64,000 nt of DNA from JAAYUD01 sp963676865 (lineage in GTDB: Bacteria > Bacteroidota > Bacteroidia > Bacteroidales > Bacteroidaceae): NCBI GenBank assembly GCA_963676865.2, contig CAXXSS010000001.1, forward strand, positions 1,922,001-1,986,000. The letters are read 5' to 3'. The translations under genes were made by a program, and so were the position numbers. Shown here in pieces: positions 26,101-36,700 of this stretch. Numbering within the stretch: position 1 is the stretch's first letter; each line of letters begins with the position of its first letter. The notes below the pieces were generated by a model that had not been told where the DNA came from, made no database searches, and saw nothing but the letters and a program-made list of their open reading frames with translations.

Positions 26101-27162
26101 ATGAATAGAAGAAACTTTTTAAGCACATTTGGATTAGGGGCGGCAGGTTTATTAATTCCTCAATTTGCTCGAGGTAGCTTTTTGAAGCAATATGAATCTT
26201 ATAATGGAAAGATTAAACCGATATCGGGCTCCTGGTTTGAGTTTCAACATTTATTGCCTACCGAGAGTGAATATTGGGATAAAGATTTGGCTCATTTCAC
26301 TACCCAGCAATGGAAAGACAAGATATACGAGATACATGAGGCCGGATTGGAATATCTGGTTTTGATGAGTATTGCCGCTTTTGGCAAAGCTTTTTATGAT
26401 ACAAGTTTAGCTCCCAAATTTAAATTGACATGCGAAGATCCGTTGGAAGCTATTTTGTCTGCCGCCGATGAAGTAGGTATCAAGTTTTTTATTAGTAATG
26501 ACTTTTGGGGCGATGGTACAGATCCGGACCGCATGATGAAAGATAAAGATATTGCTTACATGCGAGCTAAGGCGATGGAAGAAGTTACAGAGAAGTATGG
26601 ACATCATAAAAGTTTTTATGGTTGGTATTTTCCTAACGAATCATATTTGCATCCTTATTTTGATGAATTCTATATTGATTATGTGAATGATTGTGCTCAG
26701 CGTGCAAAGAGGCTGAATCCAAATTGTGTGAATCTGATAGCACCTTATAATATTAAAGCTGAAAAAGCTGATGATAATTATGTTCGTCAATTGGAGCGTA
26801 TGAATATTGAAATTGTGGCATATCAAGATGGTGTTGGTGTGAACTCGACAAAATTGGGTGAACCGGCTCGTTACTTTGAGTCTTTGTACAAAGCCCATCA
26901 GAAAGCTGCCCGTTCAAGAATTTGGGCAGATATGGAACTCTTTTATTTTGAACGTGGTGTGAGTGGTAATTTAATTCCGGCCGACTTCAATCGGATTCTC
27001 CATCAGATGGCTGATATCTCACCTTTTGTCGACAAAATATTGGTGTATCAATATTTGGGGATTATGAATAAACCCGGTTCAAAGGCTTGTGCTGGGCTGA
27101 GAGACGAGACTGTTAGATTGTACAATCAATATATGGGTTGGTATAAAGAACAAAAAATATAA
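26101..27162 (+). CDS. DUF4434 protein with Tat signal (candidate glycosidase)
   Basis: 353 residues. The N-terminus MNRRNFLSTFGLGAAGLLIP has an RR-x-F-L core and mild hydrophobic stretch, as in twin-arginine signals. The rest fits a DUF4434 TIM-barrel-like domain: EYLVLMSIAAFGKAFY, IKFFISNDFWGD, SFYGWYFPNES with Glu180, VAYQDGVGV and RIWADMELF with Glu279. These two glutamates, 99 residues apart, are shared by all five DUF4434 proteins of the window and sit where clan GH-A enzymes carry the acid/base and nucleophile. Its closest relative here is the protein at 42147. First gene of the PUL, 20 bases before the esterase. The enzymatic role is predicted, not known. Confidence 0.8.
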   Translation: MNRRNFLSTFGLGAAGLLIPQFARGSFLKQYESYNGKIKPISGSWFEFQHLLPTESEYWDKDLAHFTTQQWKDKIYEIHEAGLEYLVLMSIAAFGKAFYDTSLAPKFKLTCEDPLEAILSAADEVGIKFFISNDFWGDGTDPDRMMKDKDIAYMRAKAMEEVTEKYGHHKSFYGWYFPNESYLHPYFDEFYIDYVNDCAQRAKRLNPNCVNLIAPYNIKAEKADDNYVRQLERMNIEIVAYQDGVGVNSTKLGEPARYFESLYKAHQKAARSRIWADMELFYFERGVSGNLIPADFNRILHQMADISPFVDKILVYQYLGIMNKPGSKACAGLRDETVRLYNQYMGWYKEQKI

Positions 27163-27181
27163 ATATAATAGATATTCTGTT

Positions 27182-28585
27182 ATGAAGAAATTTGTTTATC
27201 TAGTTTTATTTTTGCTGCCTTTTGTAGATGTTCTGTCGCAAAATGAAGAATTCGCTTTGCCTTCTATTATTAGCGATCATGCTGTGATGCAACGTAATGC
27301 AGAGGTAAAGTTATGGGGATGGTGCCCGGGTACATGGAACTTAAAAATTGTGTGTAGCTGGAATCCAACCGATACTATTCATACCTCTTCTAACGAATAT
27401 TGTAAATGGGAGGCATATATCCATACTCCATCCGAAGCCGGTCCTTTTCAGATTCGTTTTTACGGTTGGAACAATCAATTATTAAAGACAGTTGATGATA
27501 TATTAATTGGGGAAACATGGTTATGCTCGGGGCAGTCTAATATGGAATACTGTTTTATGTGGCGTGTAGATGATGCTAAAAATGTAAAAGAAGACCTTAC
27601 TGGTAAAAGTATTCGTTTCTTTAAAGTTTCTAAAGCGACTTCCGAATATCCGCAAGACAGGATTGTCGGGAAATGGGAAATATGCTCTCCCGAAACATGT
27701 CAGAATTTTAGCGTCGTCGCATATTACTTCGGCTATCGTTTAAATGAGAAACTAAATGTTCCTGTGGGTTTAATAGGCTCTTATTGGGGAGGAACTTCTA
27801 TCGAACCGTGGATTCCTGATTCTTCGTATAAGCTGGAGAACTCATTGTATCAAAAGGCGCAGAAACAATCTCTTGGTTGGACTCCAATTGCTCCTTCATC
27901 CATATACAATGCGATGATATCTCCTATTATTAATTATACGGTAGCTGGTGTCATTTGGTATCAGGGCGAAGGAAATAATGAACGGGCAGCAGACTACGGG
28001 GATTTGTTTGGTGGGCTAATTAGAGGGTGGAGAAATGCTAACCGTCATTTTCTTCCTTTTTATTATGTGCAAATTGCACCTTGGAATGGTTACTCTGCTC
28101 AAAATGGAGCTTGCTTGCGCGAACAACAAGCAGGAATGCTCACTCGTATGACTAATGTAGGTATGGTGACTATTGGAGATTTGGTAAATGATATATCGGA
28201 TATTCATCCTTCTTTAAAAAAAGAAGTCGGATTTCGTTTGGGGAATATGGCTTTGTATGAAAAGTACAATCAGAAAGAAGTAAATCCGTTTTCTCCGATG
28301 CTGAAAAGCTTTCAAATAAAGAAAAATAGAGTATTGGTGACTACAACCGCGAGTGGAAAATTAGTTTGTAAAGGAAAGATGATACAACATTTTGAGGTGA
28401 TTGATGAAACAGGAAAATGTTATCCTGCTCAGGCTAAATTATTGCATGATGGTTCAATCAGTGTATTCTCAAATGATGTTATGAAACCGAAAGGAGTTAG
28501 ATATTGTTTCAGCAATGATGCTGTTCCTGATTTATTTGATATTAATGGTTTGCCTTTGGCACCTTTTCGTAGAGATTGTAAATGA
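27182..28585 (+). CDS. Sialate O-acetylesterase-like carbohydrate esterase (SASA/SGNH)
   Basis: Removes O-acetyl groups from sugars; the family is named for 9-O-acetyl sialic acid, but many members act on other glycans. 467 residues with a Sec signal (MKKFVYLVLFLLPFVDVLSQ). The opening LPSIISDHAVMQRNAEVKLW and a beta-sandwich of about 100 residues are followed by the SGNH blocks: GETWLCSGQSNMEY with nucleophile Ser119, GLIGSYWGGTSIEPW, GVIWYQGEGNN and DISDIHPSLKKEVG with the catalytic Asp/His pair. Its stop overlaps the start of the next gene by four bases. It suggests that the target glycan is acetylated. Confidence 0.9.
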   Translation: MKKFVYLVLFLLPFVDVLSQNEEFALPSIISDHAVMQRNAEVKLWGWCPGTWNLKIVCSWNPTDTIHTSSNEYCKWEAYIHTPSEAGPFQIRFYGWNNQLLKTVDDILIGETWLCSGQSNMEYCFMWRVDDAKNVKEDLTGKSIRFFKVSKATSEYPQDRIVGKWEICSPETCQNFSVVAYYFGYRLNEKLNVPVGLIGSYWGGTSIEPWIPDSSYKLENSLYQKAQKQSLGWTPIAPSSIYNAMISPIINYTVAGVIWYQGEGNNERAADYGDLFGGLIRGWRNANRHFLPFYYVQIAPWNGYSAQNGACLREQQAGMLTRMTNVGMVTIGDLVNDISDIHPSLKKEVGFRLGNMALYEKYNQKEVNPFSPMLKSFQIKKNRVLVTTTASGKLVCKGKMIQHFEVIDETGKCYPAQAKLLHDGSISVFSNDVMKPKGVRYCFSNDAVPDLFDINGLPLAPFRRDCK

Positions 28586-29874
28586 AGAAGATTATCGTAT
28601 TCATAGTAGGGCTTTTGTTTTTCATGGTTGGCTGTTCTTCTTCCAATTCTTCTGAAAAACAAGAAAACGGAGGTCTCTCAACTCCCCGTTTTTGTGGCTC
28701 TTTTTTGCAACCTTGGTTATCTTCCGATTGGGATATGGCTCGATGGGAACAAGAGATGAATATGTTGAAAAATGCAGGTATTCAATATCTTATTTATGGA
28801 CCGGCTTGGTCTATGGATATCAATGGACAAATAACAACCTGCTATCCATCAAAATTATTCAATTCTTCAGTCCAAAATGCGAGCATTGATAGGTGTTTGG
28901 CGAGTGCTCAAAAATACGGCATAAAGATAGTATTAGGATTGAATTTTAATGATAAATGGTGGAACTCCACAGTTAGTGCCGATTGGCTTGTCAGTCAAAT
29001 GAATATTGGCAATTCTGTTGCCGATGAATTATTGTCATTATATAAAAGTAAATATGGTGATACAATGTACGGTTGGTATTGGGTTTGGGAAGTAGATAAT
29101 GTCAATTGGATATCAAATGATCGGCAAGTTGCGCTTATTAATGCGTTGAATACAAATCTGGGACATCTCTCGTCTGTTAGCCCAAATATGCCTTTGTGGT
29201 TATCACCTTTTATGAATGAAAAGGCAGGCGGATTGGATGCTGATGGACATAAAAAGTTTTGGATTAATATTTTTGCGCAAACTAACTTCAGGAAAGGTGA
29301 TGTGTTTGTTCCTCAAGACTGTGTTGGGGCAGGTGGATTGGAACTATCCAGCGTACCAGCGTGGTTCTCAAAATTGAAACAGGCTGTTGACACAAAGCCA
29401 GGATTGAAATTCTGGGGTAATGTAGAAACCTTTATTAGTCCGTACGGCGTTAGTGCTCCTTTGTCTCGTGTCGTGGAGCAGTTGAAAGCCGAAAAACCTT
29501 ATGTGGAAAACTTTATAAGTTTTGCTTATGATCATTATAATAGTCCTTTAATTGTGCATAAAGACTACAACGATTCTTATATTTATTATTGTAACAAAGG
29601 TGTGCTCCCTCTATTGCCTACGCCTCAACCTGTCAAAAGCGTGACGGTTTCAAAAGATGGTGATGGCGTAAAAGTGTCATGGGTAGCCGATGATTCTGCA
29701 CAAGCCGCCGGATATAATATATATAGGGATGGTATACTAATTATGATGCTGCAACAACGTGGAGGATATTATCCGACGGAATATGTTGATAAACAATCAA
29801 GTGCGGCGGGAAATTATGAGGTGTCTGTTTATAATGCAGTCGGTAATGAATCTTCTAAAATCAAAAATAAATAG
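28582..29874 (+). CDS. DUF4434-FN3 lipoprotein (candidate glycosidase)
   Basis: 430 residues with lipobox FFMVGC (Cys18). No acidic run follows the Cys, so surface export is uncertain. The DUF4434 domain covers about residues 35-320 (GSFLQPWLSSDWDMARWEQE, QYLIYGPAWS). Conserved glutamates are Glu170 in YGWYWVWEVDN and Glu282 in FWGNVETF, with VPQDCVGAGG between. The last 95 residues form an FN3-like sandwich (VKSVTVSKDGDGVKVSWVAD, GNYEVSVYNAVGNES). It is homologous along its whole mature length to residues about 335-723 of the protein at 44170, where the same module is fused to a metallophosphoesterase. Confidence 0.78.
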   Translation: MKKIIVFIVGLLFFMVGCSSSNSSEKQENGGLSTPRFCGSFLQPWLSSDWDMARWEQEMNMLKNAGIQYLIYGPAWSMDINGQITTCYPSKLFNSSVQNASIDRCLASAQKYGIKIVLGLNFNDKWWNSTVSADWLVSQMNIGNSVADELLSLYKSKYGDTMYGWYWVWEVDNVNWISNDRQVALINALNTNLGHLSSVSPNMPLWLSPFMNEKAGGLDADGHKKFWINIFAQTNFRKGDVFVPQDCVGAGGLELSSVPAWFSKLKQAVDTKPGLKFWGNVETFISPYGVSAPLSRVVEQLKAEKPYVENFISFAYDHYNSPLIVHKDYNDSYIYYCNKGVLPLLPTPQPVKSVTVSKDGDGVKVSWVADDSAQAAGYNIYRDGILIMMLQQRGGYYPTEYVDKQSSAAGNYEVSVYNAVGNESSKIKNK

Positions 29875-29885
29875 AAAGGAAAGAT

Positions 29886-31436
29886 ATGAGAAAAAAGAAT
29901 GTCGTAATGATCTTGTGCATGATTTTTTTAGCGGTAATGTTCTTTACTCCTGCTAAAGCGCAAAGTAAATTATTTACTATTTCTAAAGAACGTCTGTTTG
30001 ATAAAATTAAGGGCGGATGGATTGCTAAGACAATTGGCTGTACTTATGGTGGGCCGGTAGAATTCAGGCACAATGGGACAATGATTCAGGATTATACACC
30101 TATTAAATGGTCGAAAAATAGTGTGAAGTATTATTATGATACCTTCCCAGGGCTGTACGATGATTTATATGTCAATATCGTTTTTGTAAATGTCATTGAT
30201 CGTTTAGGATTGGATGCTCCGGTCGATTCGTTTGCGCATTCGTTTGCCCGTATGAAATTTCCTCTTTGGCATGCTAATCAGGTGGCGCGGTATAATATTA
30301 TTCATGATATAAAACCTTTGGGCAATTGGTTGAATAATCCGCATGCGGATGATATCGATTATCAGATAGAGGCTGACTTCGCAGGGTTAATGTGCCCGGG
30401 AATGCCTAATAGCGCATCCAAAATATCGGATAAGGTAGGGCATCTATTTACTTATGGAGATGGGTGGTACGGTGGAGTGTATGTTGGAGCTCTTTATTCA
30501 TTATCTTTCTCTTCAGATAATATGGAGTGGATCGTGAAAAATGCATTGACTACGATTCCTTCTAGGAGCGATTTCTATGCATGTATTAAGGATGTTATCA
30601 ATTGGTATAAAATGTATCCGAATGATTGGAAACGTACCTGGTTTGAACTACAAAAAAAGTGGAGCTCAGAGGTGGGTTGTCCTGATGGGGTCTTTGAACC
30701 TTTTGATATTGATGCTAAGATTAACAGCGCTTATGTAACGATGGGACTTCTTTATGGTCATAAAGATTTCTATACGACTATAGATATTGCTTCTCGTTGT
30801 GGACAAGATGCCGATTGCAACGCAGCAACGTCAGCAGGAATATTAGGTACTGTCTTAGGGTATTCGAATATTCCTGAACGTTTTAGAGAAAGTATTTACG
30901 ATGTAATGGATAGGCCATTTGCATATACAGATGTTTCTTTGAACAAGCTTTGTGAATTGGGCTTTGACCATGCTCAGAAGCAAATCGTTGTAAATGGAGG
31001 AAAAATAGAGAATGATTGCATATTTATTAATACTGAAAAACCATCGCCGGTAAGATATGAAAAATCATTTGACGGCCATTATCCCATAGATAAATTGGCA
31101 GTCAATGCAATGCTGACTGAAAAGAAAGAGGTGAGTTTTACAGGTATTGGTTTTGTGCAAAGAGGGTATGTCAAATGCTCTGGGAATAGTAATTATGTAG
31201 CAAAAGTTGAACTTTATGTAGATGGGAAGTTATTAGAGACGGCTAGTCTTCCTGCTGCCTCAGATGATTGCATCGATAATAGGCGGGTGGATTTGTTTTA
31301 TCATTATCAGTTGCCATTAAAAGAACATCAAATAGAATATCGATGGTTAAACCCGCAAAACGATGCTCAAATTTATTTGGGAGACATCATTGTATATTCC
31401 AATCATCCTAATAGTCTCTTATACAAGAATCGCTAA
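29886..31436 (+). CDS. Secreted ADP-ribosylglycohydrolase-fold protein
   Basis: 516 residues with a signal peptide (MRKKNVVMILCMIFLAVMFF to about AKAQ). The ARH fold is shown by IKGGWIAKTIGCTYGGPVEF, YDDLYVN (Asp92, Asp93) and CGQDADCNAATSAGILGTVL (Asp308, Asp310), the last being the dimetal site normally GGDTDTNA. A C-terminal beta-sandwich of about 110 residues is added. Family members cleave ribosyl bonds such as ADP-ribose-protein links. Here it lies 22 bases before ribokinase and a sugar permease, so release of ribose from a ribosyl compound is plausible. A ribose locus of Bacteroides thetaiotaomicron likewise combines such an enzyme with ribokinase and permease. Substrate not proven. 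Confidence 0.78.
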   Translation: MRKKNVVMILCMIFLAVMFFTPAKAQSKLFTISKERLFDKIKGGWIAKTIGCTYGGPVEFRHNGTMIQDYTPIKWSKNSVKYYYDTFPGLYDDLYVNIVFVNVIDRLGLDAPVDSFAHSFARMKFPLWHANQVARYNIIHDIKPLGNWLNNPHADDIDYQIEADFAGLMCPGMPNSASKISDKVGHLFTYGDGWYGGVYVGALYSLSFSSDNMEWIVKNALTTIPSRSDFYACIKDVINWYKMYPNDWKRTWFELQKKWSSEVGCPDGVFEPFDIDAKINSAYVTMGLLYGHKDFYTTIDIASRCGQDADCNAATSAGILGTVLGYSNIPERFRESIYDVMDRPFAYTDVSLNKLCELGFDHAQKQIVVNGGKIENDCIFINTEKPSPVRYEKSFDGHYPIDKLAVNAMLTEKKEVSFTGIGFVQRGYVKCSGNSNYVAKVELYVDGKLLETASLPAASDDCIDNRRVDLFYHYQLPLKEHQIEYRWLNPQNDAQIYLGDIIVYSNHPNSLLYKNR

Positions 31437-31458
31437 AATTAATGTAACCTTTAAATTT

Positions 31459-32388
31459 ATGAGTAATACAAAGAAAAAAATAGTTGTTATTGGGAGTAGT
31501 AATACAGATATGGTTATTAAATCTGATCGTTTTCCCAAACCGGGAGAAACAGTTTTGGGTGGAGAATTTCTAATGAACCCAGGCGGGAAGGGCGCAAATC
31601 AAGCCGTTGCTGTTGCTCGTTTGGGGGGCGATGTTTCATTTGTTTGTAAAGTGGGTGCTGATATGTTTGGCAAAGAAGCTATAGCGAAATATAGTGAAGA
31701 TCATATAAATGTAGATCATGTTAGTGTGTCGTCTGAACAACCGTCGGGTGTCGCTCTTATTAATATAGACCATAAAGGAGAGAATTGCATATCTGTAGCT
31801 TCTGGATCTAACTACTGTTTATCAGAAGAAGATATAAACCGTGCGGAACCAATTATCAAAAACGCTGCTATTGTTTTATTACAACTCGAGATACCTATCT
31901 TCACCGTGACTTATGCAGCTCGTATGGCTAAACAATATGGGGCGATAGTCGTGCTTAATCCCGCTCCTGCTCCAACGGAAACATTGCCTTCTGAATTATT
32001 GTCGAATGTAGATGTGATAATACCGAATTCGACAGAGATAGAAACTATTACGAAACGATGTGTTACGGATTTGAAGTCTGCTCAAGATGCTATTGGAGAG
32101 ATAATATCCAAGGGTGTTAAAACGGTGATTGTTACTTTGGGGTCGGAAGGAACTATTGTTTTTCATGATGGAGAATATAAGCAAATTCCTGCTTATCGCG
32201 TTGAGGCTGTTGATACTACTGCTGCAGGTGATACTTTTTGTGGTGGAGTCTGTGTTGCATTGGCAGAAGGTAAAACGGTGTTTGAGGCTGTTCAATTTGG
32301 AACTAAGGCTGCGTCGATTTGTGTAACAAGAATGGGCGCACAGGGATCTATTCCTTTTAGGAGTGAGATGGGCGATACTTTTGTGTGA
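31459..32388 (+). CDS. rbsK: Ribokinase (PfkB family)
   Basis: Phosphorylates ribose to ribose 5-phosphate in the cytoplasm. Start at ATG 31459 (MSNTKKKIVVIGSSNTDMVI); the frame is open 32 codons upstream, overlapping the previous gene, but those residues are not ribokinase-like. The 309-residue protein has the family N-terminus GSSNTDMVIKSDRFPKPGET, the substrate motif NPGGKGANQAVAVARLGG, the ATP-site VTLGSEGTI and the anion-hole DTTAAGDTFCGG with catalytic Asp258. Length is typical. It links the locus to ribose or a close pentose. Confidence 0.92.
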   Translation: MSNTKKKIVVIGSSNTDMVIKSDRFPKPGETVLGGEFLMNPGGKGANQAVAVARLGGDVSFVCKVGADMFGKEAIAKYSEDHINVDHVSVSSEQPSGVALINIDHKGENCISVASGSNYCLSEEDINRAEPIIKNAAIVLLQLEIPIFTVTYAARMAKQYGAIVVLNPAPAPTETLPSELLSNVDVIIPNSTEIETITKRCVTDLKSAQDAIGEIISKGVKTVIVTLGSEGTIVFHDGEYKQIPAYRVEAVDTTAAGDTFCGGVCVALAEGKTVFEAVQFGTKAASICVTRMGAQGSIPFRSEMGDTFV

Positions 32389-32424
32389 ATTATGTTTGTT
32401 GATCATTTATAAATATCTAATGTT

Positions 32425-33435
32425 ATGTTTACAGTTGATAGTTACTTGATTGCAGTCCTTTTTTGCGTGATCACAATGATCTGTTGGGGATCATGGGGTA
32501 ATACGCAAAAACTGGTCTCTAGCAATTGGCGTTATGAGCTTTATTATTGGGATTATGTGATCGGAATGGTCTTATTTACTGTTCTGTTGGGCTTTACAAT
32601 GGGTAGTCATGGTGAGATGGGAAGGCCCTTTGTTCAAGATTTACTTCAAGTTTCTCTGCAAAGTGTTATGTGGGTTCTGCTTGGAGGTATCATATTTAAT
32701 GCTTCTAATATTCTGTTGTCTGCTTCAATTTCATTGGCGGGTATGGCAGTAGCCTTTCCTTTAGGGGTAGGTATAGCATTGGTACTTGGCGTAATTATAA
32801 ATTATATAGGTATTCCAGGGGGAGATCCTATATTGCTTTTTAGTGGAGTGGTTCTAATAACGATTGCTATTATTTGCAATGGGGTTGCATCCGGTAAGAC
32901 GCAAACAAATTCTATAGAGAAAAGCGCTAACAGAAAAGGCATTGTTGTTGCTTTGGTTGCCGGTGTGCTAATGTCCTTGTTCTATAGATTTGTAATAAAG
33001 GGTATGGACGTTCAGAATTTTGAATCGCCGGCAGTTGGTATGATGGCGCCCTATTCTGCTATTTTTATTTTTTCGATAGGTGTGTTCTTAAGTAATTTTG
33101 TTTTTAATTCTATTTTGATGAAGAAGCCATTTGTTGGGCTCCCTGTTAGTTATAAAACTTATTTCTCTGCTCCATTAAGATTGCATAGTGTAGGAATATT
33201 AGGTGGCGTTATTTGGGCACTTGGTACATCCTTGAGTTATATTTCTGCTGGCAAGGCTAGTCCTGCTATATCCTATGCTCTAGGGCAAGGGGCTCCTATG
33301 ATCGCAGCTTTTTGGGGAGTTTTTGTTTGGCATGAATTTTCTCATAGAAGTAAATTAGTTAATGCTTTATTGATGCTTATGTTTGTTCTGTATGCTATAG
33401 GACTGACCCTTATTATTCTTTCAGGGGCAAACTAA
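32425..33435 (+). CDS. GRP-type sugar permease (probable ribose transporter)
   Basis: A 336-residue inner-membrane protein with about ten transmembrane helices in the DMT/GRP pattern: ITMICWGSWGNTQKLV, MAVAFPLGVGIALVLGVIIN, GIPGGDPILLFSGVVLITIA, SPAISYALGQGAPMIAAFWG and WHEFSHRSKLVNALLMLMF. The WGSWGNT and GQGAP motifs are typical of RbsU/RhaT-like and Bacteroides ribose permeases. Placed 36 bases after ribokinase, it is most simply the importer of ribose or a similar monosaccharide released in the periplasm. Last gene before the SusC/D operon. Confidence 0.82.
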   Translation: MFTVDSYLIAVLFCVITMICWGSWGNTQKLVSSNWRYELYYWDYVIGMVLFTVLLGFTMGSHGEMGRPFVQDLLQVSLQSVMWVLLGGIIFNASNILLSASISLAGMAVAFPLGVGIALVLGVIINYIGIPGGDPILLFSGVVLITIAIICNGVASGKTQTNSIEKSANRKGIVVALVAGVLMSLFYRFVIKGMDVQNFESPAVGMMAPYSAIFIFSIGVFLSNFVFNSILMKKPFVGLPVSYKTYFSAPLRLHSVGILGGVIWALGTSLSYISAGKASPAISYALGQGAPMIAAFWGVFVWHEFSHRSKLVNALLMLMFVLYAIGLTLIILSGAN

Positions 33436-33755
33436 ATAGTTTTGTAATACAGTAGCAACATTATTGAAATATTGTTTAAATAGCTTTGCATACGCTTTTT
33501 AAACGAGGTGCCTTTTGCCTTTTCTGAATTTCTAATTTATTATAATGCACTTATTTATAGATATTTGTTGCTTTTTATGGTGGTAGCTTTGTTAAATGTA
33601 GTTTACTTTTTATAGTTAATTAAATTAAATATTGATATTCTTTGAATAGTGCACTTCTAATTTCCAGAAATTATGTTTCGTGGAAATGTTGGATTGGATA
33701 TTCCTAAATGTTTATGTATGTGGAAGTTTAATATTTGTAATGCAAAATTCTTATT
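33436..33755 (+). promoter_or_regulatory. Leader region of the SusC/D operon
   Basis: 320 bases without a gene. Two TAGCTTTG boxes (33481-33488 and 33584-33591) fit the -7 consensus. The second has TTTG 16 bases upstream, shorter than the usual 19-20. Either would leave a leader of more than 150 bases before susC. I see no clear riboswitch or hairpin. Confidence 0.4.
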
Positions 33756-36700
33756 ATGAAAATCAAAAAGAAAAGTTTTTATTATTGTGAAGTACTGAAA
33801 GTTGGTATACTATCAGTCTTTCTGCTTCTTTTTTGCCTTCCTTCTGTGTTCTCGCAAGAAACAGTGGTAAAGGGAGTGGTACTAGATGAAAAAGATACTC
33901 CTTTTAATGGTGTCTCTGTAGTGGAGATGGGAGCTAAGAATGGTACAATGTCTGATATAGATGGACGGTTTTCAATTTCTGTAAAGAATGTTCAGAAATC
34001 TGTATTGAAATTTTCATGTATCGGCTATAAAACAAAGATGGTCGTTGTTAATGGGCATAAATCTTTGACTGTGCATATGCAGGAAGAAGTTACGACTTTA
34101 GGAGAGGTCGTTGCAATTGGCTATGGAACTGTGAAGAAAAGGGATTTGACTGGTTCTGTTGCTTCTATTAAAGGAGATGAATTGTTAAAGACGAATCCTG
34201 TTAGCGTCAATCAGGCCTTACAAGGAAAGATTGCGGGTGTACAAGTTATGCAATCCGATGGAGCTCCTGGAGCAGGGATCAGTATTCAGATTCGTGGTGC
34301 CAACTCTTTTACTACTACTGCAGAACCTTTGTATGTGGTCGACGGTGTGCCATTTAATACAGAACCAGTTCAAAGCGCTGATTTTGCTACTAAACAGCGC
34401 AATAATCCTTTAAGTTTTTTAAATCCTCGTGATGTAGAGTCTATTGAAGTATTGAAAGATGCCTCGGCTACGGCAATTTATGGCTCTCGTGGTGCTAATG
34501 GTGTTGTCCTTATTACTACTAAACGTGGTAAAATAGGGGAAAAAACTAAAGTCGAATTTAGTGCGAACTACTCCATTACAAATGCTATTAAGAAGATGAA
34601 GGTGCTGGACGCCGGTACATACGCTGAATTTAGAAATGAAGAGGCGCGCAATAAATATACATACGATGGCGGTGAATATACTCCGGATAATCTATTACCT
34701 TATCCTGTTCCCGGAAGATGGACTTTTAGAACTGTTACCGATCCGGCAACTGGGCATATTATTGCTCGGACTGATAGTACTTATAATGGTAGTCCAGACG
34801 ATTACAGAACCGGTTATTTTGCTAATGGTAAGGAATGGTGTTTCAATACCAATTGGCAAGATCAAATATTTCATACCGCTTTTACGCAAGATTATAATTT
34901 AGGTTTGTCCGGTGGTGACCAGAAAGGTTCTTATACATTTTCAATAGGAGCATTAGATCAGCAAGGTATCATTGTTAATTCTTTCTACAAACGTTATAAT
35001 ATACGTTCGAATATAGAAAGGAAAGTCACCAAATGGTTTCAGTTTGGTAACTTCTTAACCGCATCTAAATCTCAAAACCGTATGACAAGAACGAATTCAG
35101 AGACATTTGGTATCATCAACGATGCGATCTCTTTCACTCCAACTAAAGGTATTTACGACCCTGACCATCCTTCCGGCTTTTCGGAGGATTATGGGAATAA
35201 TCGTTCTAATCCGTATCTTTATGCGCAGACAGCAAAAAATATATTGGAGTCAATTGATTTCTACGATTCCGCTTATGGGCAAATCAATTTCTTCGATTTC
35301 TTAAACTTGAAAGAGAGTTTCGGTTATGGATATAGTCAGTCGAAGAGGGATCAGTATTATAATAGATATATTCAAGGTGGTGTAACACCTACGAATGGTT
35401 ATGCTTCGCAGTCCGATTCATGGTATCAAAGTATGTCTTCAGAAACGACTTTATCTTTCAATAAGAACTTTGGCATTCATCATGTGGACGCTGTGGTTGG
35501 TACTACTTATGAAAAAGTCGATTGGGGTGGTAAGTCAATGTCCGGATCTGGTTTTGCTAATGATATTAATGAAGAATATGACATGGGTGCAGCAACCAAG
35601 TACGATACTCCTTCTTCTAGTAGAGGTCGCAGTAGTTTGATGTCCTATTTAGCTCGTGTGAACTATATTTTGATGGATAAATATCTATTTACGGCATCAT
35701 GGCGTCGCGATGGCTCCAGTCGTTTGGCTTTCCATAGATGGTCTGATTTCTATTCAGGTGCGTTTGCCTGGAGATTATCAGAAGAGAGTTTCATTAAGAA
35801 ACTTAATTTCTTTGATAACCTGAAATTGCGTATCGGTTATGGTGAGACCGGTAATCAAAGTATCAATGCTTATGCAACACGCTCGCAAATGGTGGCATAT
35901 CCTTACACTTATAATGGAGTGCTCTCTGGTGGATATGCTGAAGATCGTTGGGCGGGCCCTGCTGCTCCAAATTTGAGATGGGAAAATACCAAGCAGTATA
36001 ATATTGGTTTAGATATGTCGATTTTAAACAATAGAGTGAATTTCATCATTGATTATTATCGTAAAAACACAACAGGTTTATTACAAAACTTATATATATC
36101 TCCATCCGGCGGTTTTAAGACTGTTGCTTCCAACTATTCGAACATTAAAAATAGTGGTTTGGAAATTACAGGAAATTTCATTCCTGTCAACAATAAGCAT
36201 TTTATGTGGAAAATTGATGCTAACATTTCGTTTAATAAGAATAAAATATGTAATCTTCCTGCAGATCAATTCTCTGATGTGTGTTGGGGATTAGAAAGTA
36301 TGTTTATTCGTCGTAATGGGATGTCCATGGGTACAATATATGGATACAAAGAAGATGGTTACTTCGATAATGAAGCAGAAGTTCGTGCCAATCCTTTATA
36401 TAAGAATGCTGCAGACAATGTTGTTCGGAGTATGATTGGTCAGGTAAAGTATAAAGATACTGACCATAATGGCACCATCGACAGCCGCGATAAAGTGGTG
36501 CTCGGTAATACAAATCCTGATTTTATTTATGGCTTGACCAATACTTTTACTTATAAAGATTTTACATTAAGTTTCTTTATTCAGGGTATTCAGGGAAACG
36601 ATATATTGAATGCAAACTTAGTCGGTTATGATATGTCTGGCACTAGTAATATGCCTAAGTTCGTTTGGGATAATCGCTGGACGGATACGAATAGAAAAAA

